The position numbers were made by a program, and so were the translations under genes. The notes beneath the pieces are model-generated. The model had not been told where the DNA came from. It saw only the letters and a list, made by a program, of their open reading frames with translations, and did no database searches. Positions 13,769-20,507 of a stretch of 20,507 nt of DNA are shown here, piece by piece. Position 1 is the first letter of the stretch; each line of letters opens with the position of its first letter. Source of the stretch: JBLNBN01 sp050260015 (GTDB taxonomy: Bacteria; Bacteroidota; Ignavibacteria; Kapaibacteriales; UBA2268); assembly GCA_050260015.1 (NCBI GenBank), contig JBLNBN010000019.1:1-20507 (forward strand). The letters run 5' to 3'.

Positions 13769-16700
13769 ATGAGACTTTTACGACGTTTACTGATAATACT
13801 AGCTTTTGCGGTTATTGGTCTTTCCGGGGACGCTGTGGCGCAGCCATTGCATGGCGTTATAAATAAATTCTTACCCGTCGCTACCGTGGACGACTGCGGC
13901 GTCACCCTTCGATTTTTTAATCCTCGATTTGATCTCGTGGGAGAAAAGGCCCTATTAATACAATTGCGCGGCGCATTAATAGACACAACCAACACTCCAA
14001 CTTTCGGCTCGATCCTTTCCTATGGGAACTGCGGCAATTTTGAAGTTGTGACTATTGAATCTGTTGATGATCTTCATGTGAAATTTCGGAATAAGATTAT
14101 AAATCAATACTCCCCCGAAGCCGGAAGCGTGCAGCTCGTCACTATCCCTCAATACTCAAATGCGGTAATCGATAGCCTTGCCGGAACGCATAACTTTTCA
14201 GTGGAACGTATAGATTTTGGAGGCCCGCTCTTCTACAGCACGGGAGGGATAATCGCGTTGGAGGTGAAAGGGACTCTAAGCTTTCAAGGGGATATCCATG
14301 GGGAAGGTATAGGATTCACGTCCAGCTTGTTAGGCGGCGATTCGGCTCTGGAATGCACGGACGCCAATTGGAGAGGCATCGACACGCCCGCAACAAGCGC
14401 CGGCAAAGGCATGGGCATCGCCGAACTAATCCGGTTAGACAGATATGGCAGAGGGCGTCGGGCTAACGGCGGAGGAGGCGGGAATCAAGCGCGATCTGGA
14501 GGAGGCGGAGGCGGCAACGGGGGCGCCGGGGGGCGCGGCGGCAACGAGTTAGTCTCCTGCGGTTCCCATCCCGTGGGCGGCGAAGGCGGCTCGGCGCTTT
14601 CTTATAATTTCGATCCGTTGCGCGTTTTCTTAGCCGGGGCCGGGGGCGACGGCCAGCGTTCTCACCCCTTGTACGGCATGAGCGCTTCCGGCGGAGGGAT
14701 AATAATAATTATCGCCGATCGGATCGAAGGCAACGGGCATTCAATTATCGCAAATGGAAACTTTTCTTTGTGGGATGGCAAAGGATATGGCGACGGCGGA
14801 GGCGGCGGAGGCGCCGGCGGCACAGTCCTGATCTGTTGCAACGATATCGCCTCGCCATTGACTATCGACGTGCGCGGCGGCACAGGCGAAGACGACTATG
14901 AAGAATGGGATTCCGTTAATTCCAGGTTGTGCATGGGCCCGGGGGGCGGAGGCGGAGGCGGGGTAGTTGGATTTTCCGGTCCGGCAGTCCCGGCTAACGT
15001 AACAATCCTCAAGTCAGGCGGAACGCCCGGCATAGTTAGGTACGGGGCCGACGAATGTCGCAATACAAACTATGGAGCCGAACCGGGCGAAGAAGGAATT
15101 ATACTGACCGGGATAAATATCCCCGAGAGCGATATCCCTATCGCCGCGCTTGAATTCTCAAAGTCGGAGCTTGACTTCGGCGAGATCCGTTGCGGGGAGG
15201 AATTAACGCTCCCCCTCGCCGTGACTAATCAATCCAATTACGACGTCGTTGTGAAAAATATCGATAACCTTACCGAGCATTTCAGTTGCGAAATGTCTAC
15301 CCTTAAAATAAAGGCCCATAACTCCTCTATTATTGACGTAAAATTTCATCCAAAAAAAATTGGAAATATTACCGATACGCTACGATTGTTTTATCCAAAT
15401 TCCTGCGTTCCCTATCTTGTCGTAGTTTTAAAGGGTACCAACAACGGCGTACGGATCGGGGTCGATTCCCTGGTTGATTTAGGCGGGGTATGCGACGACG
15501 AGCCGAAATCGGGCTCTCTACTGGTGACTAATCTATCTGCATTCCCAACAAATTTGCAAGCTGCGATCGGGCCCCCGGGATTGTTCTCTTTCCCGAATAA
15601 TGCCTTCTCCGCTACATTCGCGTCGGGCGAAGCAAGAAACATCGAGATACGCTACAAAGGCGGGGCCGGGATCGGCAAGCATATTGGGCAAATAACTATT
15701 ACGGACAGTTGCGGGAAGGAGACGGTTATAAATATTGCCTTGACGGTTTCCAAGCTGATAATTAATAAGAAGAAAGACGCGACAATCTGCAAGCCGGGGT
15801 ACCCATTACAACTCTCCAGTGAATTTTTCGACGTATCGGGCGGCGCAGGGGCTCTAAAGTTCGATTGGCAACCTAAGTCATATTTAACCGACGGCAGCTC
15901 ATTATATCCCCGGATTATAGATCCTCATGATCTGGCTTATAAGCTGACAGTAACGGATTCGCTCGGTTGCACGGCGACTATGGATCTGAATGTGAAACTT
16001 GTCGACGGAACCAAGCTTGAATTTTCGCCTAAAAGCGTAGATTTTGGCGAAATAAGTTTGTGCGAAGCCAACAAGGAGACTACGATCGATATAATCAATA
16101 CAGGTTCGACGGACGCTGAATTAATACCTGCGTTCGATCGACCGGAATTCTCAACGATGGAATCAATTCCTATTGCAGTCCCCAAAGGGGAAAAAAGAAC
16201 TATAAAACTCCGTTATACGCGTACTAGCGACGCTTCCGGGGATATCCAGGGCAAACTGATTTTGACGGAAAAGAATTGCGGCGAATTTGAGATCGATATA
16301 CTCGGCAAGGCGGCGCCCTTCAGCATCATTTATACCGATTCTGTTGATTTTGGAGTATTAGGCTTCTGCGAGGATTCGCTTATAAGTTTTATACACATTA
16401 GAAATAATTCTTCAACCGATACGCTCAGGCTCGGCATTGCAAAATTTGCCGTTTCCCCCACGCCGTTTAGATGCTTATTAATAGAAAATGCCCAAGAGCG
16501 GTCTTATGGGCCCGGCGAGGCGGTTACCTCCCTTGCATCATTTCTGAGCGCGCCGGCGGGAGTTTACTCAAATGTTATTCTAATTCCCTATGAGATCGAC
16601 GACTGCGCGGATACGCTGAGAATTCCTGTAAATGGAAGGATTGACGAAAGCTTTGACGTCGCCTATACGCAAAACATAATTTTTCCGAAGATTATCGATT

Positions 16701-18283
16701 GCGAGACTTATTCCGAAGCATATATATACATAAAAAATACCGGTCAAGCGAAAATCGACTCGGTCTGGGCGGCAGACGCTTCCATGTTGGAATTCGAGGA
16801 CAAAGCTGAACTTAATAAGGGATTAGCCGCCGGAGATTCGCTTGCTATCAAGGTAAAATTTAAGCCGGCGACCGAAGGAATTGTAACGGGGAAAATCTAC
16901 ATCACCATATATGTAGGCGATTGCGAAAAAACGCTCGGGATACCTTTTGAAGGTGAGAAGGAAGGATTCGCATATTCGGCTACGAGCGCTATAGATTTTG
17001 GCGATATACCGGACTGCGAGCTCGGTAAACCAATAGAGCGGGAATTTACGTTAAGGGCTAACGCCTCGACCCCGGCTTTAATTAAAAATATAGATACTGG
17101 CGGGGATTTCGCGCCTGGCAAGAACTTCGAGACAGATTTAAAGGTTGGAAACCTGCCGGCAAACGTCGACAACATATTTAAATGCCGCTTTACTCCAGAT
17201 GCGACCGGCATATATTCCGGCTACATCGACGTAGAAATGGAGCCGTGCGATACAAAATTTAGGATCGCTTTAACGGCGAGAGTTTTGTTAACCGGCTTGA
17301 CCGAAATTCAGGGTGAATTGAATTTCGGGGAAATAGCGCCCAACGCGCAAGCCAGGCTAGTAGCGAAATACGTAAACTCGGGCGAAGCAAATTTATCGGT
17401 TAATGAAATAATTGCTCCCAATGCCCCTTTCTCGATATTATCTACTATCCCGCCGCTACCCTGCGTATTAAATCCGGGAGACACTTTAAGCGTTGAAATA
17501 GAATTCGCGTCAAAAGTTTCGGGCAAATTCCTCGATAGCGTTAGATTTGTCGCTCAGCCATGCGATATTTCCAAAAAGCTGCCGCTGAAGGGAGGAGTTT
17601 CGCTCGACGTTCCATCCAACGTGGAAATAGTCGTCGGGGACGCCTCGGGCAAAACCGGCGAAATTATCTCCGTTCCCATATCGCTTCGCGTCGGGCAATT
17701 TGCCTCGGGCGAGAAATACCGCTACCGCGCGACCCTAAAATTTAACAAAACGCTACTTTCGCCAAAATTTGAATTATTAAAAGATTCGCTTGGCGAAAGA
17801 GACCGCTATTGCACGTTCGAAGGCGAAACTCCGCTGCGGGATACGGCGTTTGCCGGGCTTTCCTTTGTTGCGGCCCTGGGCGATAGCCGCTCGACTCCCC
17901 TTTCGCTTGCCGCGTTCGAATGGCTGGACGCTAAAGATATGCCTGCAATCAAAAAGGACGGCGTCTTCACGCTGACGGATATTTGCGACGAGGGCGGGGA
18001 GCGGCTCTTCGAGGCAAGCGAACAAGGGGGCGCGCTGTTAGTCAGCCCCAATCCAACTACCGGCGAAGCGGAGATCTCCTTCATAGCTATCGAAAGCGGG
18101 GCTACGGAGCTTTCGCTCTACGACATCCAAGGAAAACGGGCTGCCGTTCTCTATAAAGGAAATCCCAAGGCCAAAAAAATTACCCTCAAAGCGGATTTAT
18201 CCAATTTACAGCCCGGCGTTTATTATTTAAAACTAAAAACGCCGACGCAAAACTACTCCAGCAAGCTCGTAATTGGCCGGTAA
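13769..18283 (+). CDS. Giant T9SS-secreted surface protein with glycine-rich and choice-of-anchor-D repeats
   Basis: This is a 1504-residue protein exported by Sec (signal peptide 1-24, AVA-QP), then apparently by the type IX system. Residues 25-230 form an unrecognised beta-rich region. Residues 234-445 are a glycine-rich module with several Gly runs. ASPM/HYDIN-like Ig repeats occupy about 461-660 and 749-1276, with the recurring start xDFGxIxxC. A PKD-like domain lies at about 661-745 (FDWQP, YKLTVTDSLGC). A cohesin-like region spans about 1280-1405. The sorting domain at about 1424-1504 shows VSPNPTTGEAEISF, LSLYDIQGK, LQPGVYYLKL and SSKLVIGR. Paired cysteines recur in most repeats. AAGGAG lies eight bases before the ATG. 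It ends at a strong terminator. It is likely an adhesin or cell-surface structural protein; the ligand is unknown. Confidence 0.88.
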   Translation: MRLLRRLLIILAFAVIGLSGDAVAQPLHGVINKFLPVATVDDCGVTLRFFNPRFDLVGEKALLIQLRGALIDTTNTPTFGSILSYGNCGNFEVVTIESVDDLHVKFRNKIINQYSPEAGSVQLVTIPQYSNAVIDSLAGTHNFSVERIDFGGPLFYSTGGIIALEVKGTLSFQGDIHGEGIGFTSSLLGGDSALECTDANWRGIDTPATSAGKGMGIAELIRLDRYGRGRRANGGGGGNQARSGGGGGGNGGAGGRGGNELVSCGSHPVGGEGGSALSYNFDPLRVFLAGAGGDGQRSHPLYGMSASGGGIIIIIADRIEGNGHSIIANGNFSLWDGKGYGDGGGGGGAGGTVLICCNDIASPLTIDVRGGTGEDDYEEWDSVNSRLCMGPGGGGGGGVVGFSGPAVPANVTILKSGGTPGIVRYGADECRNTNYGAEPGEEGIILTGINIPESDIPIAALEFSKSELDFGEIRCGEELTLPLAVTNQSNYDVVVKNIDNLTEHFSCEMSTLKIKAHNSSIIDVKFHPKKIGNITDTLRLFYPNSCVPYLVVVLKGTNNGVRIGVDSLVDLGGVCDDEPKSGSLLVTNLSAFPTNLQAAIGPPGLFSFPNNAFSATFASGEARNIEIRYKGGAGIGKHIGQITITDSCGKETVINIALTVSKLIINKKKDATICKPGYPLQLSSEFFDVSGGAGALKFDWQPKSYLTDGSSLYPRIIDPHDLAYKLTVTDSLGCTATMDLNVKLVDGTKLEFSPKSVDFGEISLCEANKETTIDIINTGSTDAELIPAFDRPEFSTMESIPIAVPKGEKRTIKLRYTRTSDASGDIQGKLILTEKNCGEFEIDILGKAAPFSIIYTDSVDFGVLGFCEDSLISFIHIRNNSSTDTLRLGIAKFAVSPTPFRCLLIENAQERSYGPGEAVTSLASFLSAPAGVYSNVILIPYEIDDCADTLRIPVNGRIDESFDVAYTQNIIFPKIIDCETYSEAYIYIKNTGQAKIDSVWAADASMLEFEDKAELNKGLAAGDSLAIKVKFKPATEGIVTGKIYITIYVGDCEKTLGIPFEGEKEGFAYSATSAIDFGDIPDCELGKPIEREFTLRANASTPALIKNIDTGGDFAPGKNFETDLKVGNLPANVDNIFKCRFTPDATGIYSGYIDVEMEPCDTKFRIALTARVLLTGLTEIQGELNFGEIAPNAQARLVAKYVNSGEANLSVNEIIAPNAPFSILSTIPPLPCVLNPGDTLSVEIEFASKVSGKFLDSVRFVAQPCDISKKLPLKGGVSLDVPSNVEIVVGDASGKTGEIISVPISLRVGQFASGEKYRYRATLKFNKTLLSPKFELLKDSLGERDRYCTFEGETPLRDTAFAGLSFVAALGDSRSTPLSLAAFEWLDAKDMPAIKKDGVFTLTDICDEGGERLFEASEQGGALLVSPNPTTGEAEISFIAIESGATELSLYDIQGKRAAVLYKGNPKAKKITLKADLSNLQPGVYYLKLKTPTQNYSSKLVIGR

Positions 18284-18301
18284 GCGCTAATTTTTTCTCA
18301 T

Positions 18302-18334
18302 ACGGGCGGCTCTTCGCGAGCCGCCCGTTTTATT
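18302..18334 (+). terminator. Strong intrinsic terminator after giant T9SS gene
   Basis: ACGGGCGGCTC (18302-18312), loop ttcgc, GAGCCGCCCGT (18318-18328) gives a perfect 11-bp GC-rich stem followed by TTTATT. It lies 18 nt past the stop codon. Confidence 0.9.
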
Positions 18335-18373
18335 ATGTCTTTAACCGTTTTTTTAATCCAAAATTTTTTGCCA

Positions 18374-18393
18374 AATTTGTTTTTTAACAAATT
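18374..18393. promoter_or_regulatory. 8-bp inverted repeat upstream of tandem-OmpA gene
   Basis: AATTTGTT-tttt-AACAAATT has perfect 8-bp arms and a 4-nt spacer. It sits between a T-run ending in TTTG (18367-18370) and a TATCCTTGG (-7-like) before the ATG at 18414. It resembles the 12401-12419 site before punA in both sequence and position. Confidence 0.45.
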
Positions 18394-18413
18394 ATCCTTG
18401 GTAAATCTAATAA

Positions 18414-20222
18414 ATGGCGTCTTCTCCGACCCTGCTTACTAACGAAATATTCTACGTTAATCGTTCGCTGAAAAGCGCCCTGCTATTTCTTACGCTTTTA
18501 TTATCGACAGCGCTCCCGTCCTGGGCCCGGGTGGGCGAAACTCCGCGGATAGGTTATGGCGCGTTCCTTGGCGGCCTTTTCGAAACGCCTTTAAGTTCAT
18601 TCGCCAGCTTGCCGGAAGTTTCCAGTTGCTGCCCGACGGAGCTTAAAGGATTTTCGCTGGGTTTTCAAGTCGGCGCCGACTTCCAATACCGATTTAGCGC
18701 AGACTCCTCGCTATTTATGCGGCTGAGCCCATTCTTCCGCTATTTCTCGGGAACGCTTTCCAGCGAAGAATACCAGGACAATTTAACGAATTCGCGGTTT
18801 AAGCATAACTTCCGCTATAACATGGCCGCTGTCGGGATAAAGCCGGCTATAATGACCTATCTCCCGGTTTCCAATTCTGCAAGGCTGGGGCTATATGGAT
18901 TTGCCGAATTAGGATTTATAGCAAGCGCAAATTACAAGAAGAGCGAAGACATAATCGGCAAGGGCAGCTACGCGGACGGGACTACGTCTCGCGACCCGCG
19001 CAGCGGCGGCATACCTAACGTCAATCCTGCGCAGCTCGCATTAGGAGCCGGGGCGGAGTCCCAGCTGCCGCTTAGGTTCTCCGCCGACGGCGAGCGCCCG
19101 CTGAATATTTTTGGCGAAATATCTTTCGGACTGACAAGCTACGTAAGCGACGAGACATGGAACCCCTTCATGATATCGCTCGGCGTTCGCTATTTATTCT
19201 TCCCGGAACCAAAGATAGAGGAAGAGCCGCTCCCCGAACCTATCATAACGCCCGAGCCCGAATCCGAGCCGACCGTCGCAGAAATTGACGTTTTCGTTGA
19301 ACCGACCCCGACGCCGGAACCGACCCCGACGCCGGAACCAGAGCCCACCCCGGAACCAGAGCCCCCTGCGCCCGTAGTAACTGAAACTGTTCCCGCGCAG
19401 AAGCCGGCGACTAAGGCGCTTGTACGGCATAGGATAATTCCCCTGCTCAACTATGTCTTCTTCGAAGAGAGCTCAATCGAGATACCCGACCGCTATGCTA
19501 AGCCGCCTGCGAGCAAAATCAATTCGTTCGAGGAGAGCGAGCTTCGAGGCGGAACGCTGGACGTTTACTACAACATACTCAACATAATTGGATCGAGAAT
19601 GCGCCGCATCCCCGGTGCCAGGATAACTTTAACGGGCTACAATAACAATTTGAATCAGGAAGCGCACAACACAAGGCTTTCCTACTCGCGCGCTTTAGCC
19701 GTACGCAACTATTTAATGGAAAATTTTGGAATTGATTCCTCCCGGTTTATAATTGTAGCGAAGAACTTGCCTAAGGACGCCACACGTCAAAACGAAGAAG
19801 CCGGGCGCGAGGAAAACCGCAGGGTTGAGATATCCTCCGATACTCCGGGAGCGCTGGAGCCCGTCGCTTTCTCCGACTCCGTTTCATACGGCTCCCCGGA
19901 TACCCTTCGAAGCTTTGCTTTGATACTCTTCGATTTCGCATCCTCGAGGATTGGCTCCGATCAGCGCTCGCAGTTAGATTTCATAAAAGGCAGATTCCGG
20001 AATGAGGAAATAAGCTCCATAGAGGGCTATAGCGACAAGATGGGCGAGTTGGATATAAACGAGAAGATCTCGCTGCATCGCGCTCTTAACGCGGCTAAAA
20101 GGCTTGGATTAGATAAGTCCGTAGTCCAGGGCGTAGGCGAAGGCTCTATGCTGTTCGACAATTCGACCCCGGAAGGAAGGTTTTACTGTCGCTCCGTGGT
20201 AATTAAGCTAAACAGGGATTAG
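18414..20222 (+). CDS. Outer-membrane barrel protein with Pro/Glu linker and two OmpA-like domains
   Basis: The 602-residue protein has a signal sequence with a long n-region (about 1-38, PSWA-RV). A beta-barrel-like domain (about 45-262) is rich in alternating aromatic strands. A Pro-Glu-Thr linker (264-320) follows, then two OmpA-C-like domains. The first (about 345-475) has GYNNNLN, LSYSRA and NRRVEIS. The second (about 500-600) has FDFASSRI, GYSDKMGELDINEKISLHRA and RFYCRSVVIK. OmpA-C domains bind peptidoglycan, so the protein probably links outer membrane and wall; the domain order is inferred from motifs. Only the ATG at 18414 is available as a start. No Shine-Dalgarno site is seen. It follows the terminator of the T9SS gene, so it is transcribed separately. 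Confidence 0.88.
   Translation: MASSPTLLTNEIFYVNRSLKSALLFLTLLLSTALPSWARVGETPRIGYGAFLGGLFETPLSSFASLPEVSSCCPTELKGFSLGFQVGADFQYRFSADSSLFMRLSPFFRYFSGTLSSEEYQDNLTNSRFKHNFRYNMAAVGIKPAIMTYLPVSNSARLGLYGFAELGFIASANYKKSEDIIGKGSYADGTTSRDPRSGGIPNVNPAQLALGAGAESQLPLRFSADGERPLNIFGEISFGLTSYVSDETWNPFMISLGVRYLFFPEPKIEEEPLPEPIITPEPESEPTVAEIDVFVEPTPTPEPTPTPEPEPTPEPEPPAPVVTETVPAQKPATKALVRHRIIPLLNYVFFEESSIEIPDRYAKPPASKINSFEESELRGGTLDVYYNILNIIGSRMRRIPGARITLTGYNNNLNQEAHNTRLSYSRALAVRNYLMENFGIDSSRFIIVAKNLPKDATRQNEEAGREENRRVEISSDTPGALEPVAFSDSVSYGSPDTLRSFALILFDFASSRIGSDQRSQLDFIKGRFRNEEISSIEGYSDKMGELDINEKISLHRALNAAKRLGLDKSVVQGVGEGSMLFDNSTPEGRFYCRSVVIKLNRD
19301..19364 (+). repeat. Tandem repeat encoding Pro-Glu-Thr linker
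   Basis: ACCGACCCCGACGCCGGA occurs twice back to back (19301-19318 and 19319-19336), followed by related units containing GGAACCAGAGCCC twice. It encodes alternating Pro, Thr and Glu of the linker in the OmpA protein. Length changes here would alter the reach between the barrel and the wall-binding domains without a frameshift, because the unit is 18 bp. Confidence 0.85.
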
Positions 20223-20300
20223 TCCAAATTAATATAAAATAATTATCGCGTCATATACGACTATGAGTGGGCATAATTATTAAAAATTTGGGGTCTAATC

Positions 20301-20507
20301 ATGAAAAAATTAATATTACTTTTCCTTTTGTCTATGTCCCTGGCGCTCCCGTCAATGGCGCAGGAAGTCTACGAACGCTGGGACCACCAGATTGGCGGCG
20401 ACCTTGGAGCGATCTTCCCGAATGGCGATTACGACGCGCTATACAACACAGGGTACTCCGCTTCGTTTACATACTATTATAGGCCGGCTCTTAAGCTTTT
20501 CCTTTCC
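20301..20507 (+). CDS. Outer-membrane beta-barrel protein, partial (3' end beyond window)
   Basis: Only the first 69 codons are present. MKKLILLFLLSMSLALPSMA followed by QEV is a clear signal peptide (residues 1-20). The mature part shows alternating polar/aromatic strands, such as IGGDLGAIFPNGDY and GYSASFTYYYRPALKLFLS, typical of small outer-membrane barrels. The ATG at 20301 is preceded by TTTGGGGTCTAATC, similar to leaders before other genes here. A different-frame open frame at 20267-20482 is a shadow of this gene. It follows the tandem-OmpA gene by 78 nt in the same direction. The exact family cannot be named. Confidence 0.8.
   Translation, partial: MKKLILLFLLSMSLALPSMAQEVYERWDHQIGGDLGAIFPNGDYDALYNTGYSASFTYYYRPALKLFLS

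Noticed and set aside
19190..19450. Antisense open frame encoding Gly/Ser repeats
   Set aside because: It is the complement of the Pro/Glu/Thr linker repeat in the OmpA gene, a composition artefact.
20238..20281. 9-bp inverted repeat AATAATTAT/ATAATTATT with 26-nt spacer
   Set aside because: Fully A/T arms in A/T-rich DNA; expected by chance.
20267..20482. 71-codon plus frame at right end
   Set aside because: It is out of frame with the gene at 20301, which has a clear signal peptide and barrel strands.

Overview
The window looks like a chromosomal segment from a member of the Bacteroidota/FCB group, possibly a Kapabacteria- or Ignavibacteria-like lineage (inference). Three things support this. 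First, there is a very large secreted protein ending in a Por/type IX secretion (T9SS) sorting domain. Second, several genes encode OmpA/PD40 and outer-membrane barrel proteins. Third, one promoter in front of the tRNA-Pro gene is a textbook Bacteroidota promoter (TTTG-N19-TAATTTTG). Shine-Dalgarno sites are present at some genes and absent at others, and TTG/GTG starts occur. I see no transposase, integrase, CRISPR array or phage gene.

Layout. 1-432 is gene-free and packed with short inverted repeats and interspersed-repeat-like modules. alr (minus) follows at 433-1548. On the plus strand come a PD40/OmpA lipoprotein overlapping a PAP2 phosphatase gene (1749-4290), a membrane-anchored LytR_C protein with its own terminator (4486-5039), a two-lipoyl 2-oxo acid dehydrogenase E2 without E1 or E3 neighbours (5128-6990), an archease (7071-7493) and a DegT-family aminotransferase (7566-8720). 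The RNase P RNA lies at about 8775-9218, followed by an orphan Hpt phosphotransfer protein (TTG start) and a periplasmic protein of unknown function. Converging on these, on the minus strand, are gmk, tRNA-Pro(GGG) with its own promoter and terminator, ruvB and a cupin gene. punA (plus, GTG start) diverges from gmk.

13253-13768 has no convincing gene. It precedes a 1504-residue T9SS cargo protein with a glycine-rich module, seven ASPM/HYDIN-like Ig repeats carrying regularly paired cysteines, a PKD-like domain and a sorting domain (13769-18283). A strong terminator separates this from a barrel protein with a Pro/Glu linker and two OmpA-like domains (18414-20222). The start of another outer-membrane barrel protein runs off the end (20301 onward).

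The right third is therefore a cell-envelope and surface block, and the middle is housekeeping (RNase P, tRNA, Gmk, Pnp, RuvB). No clearly novel multi-gene system is visible. The most interesting leads are: (a) a shared inverted repeat plus leader in front of punA and the tandem-OmpA gene; (b) the cysteine-stapled repeat architecture of the giant T9SS protein; (c) complementary loss of key residues in the two OmpA domains; (d) evenly spaced small hairpins in the gene-free left end; and (e) perfect palindromes in front of the archease and Hpt genes.
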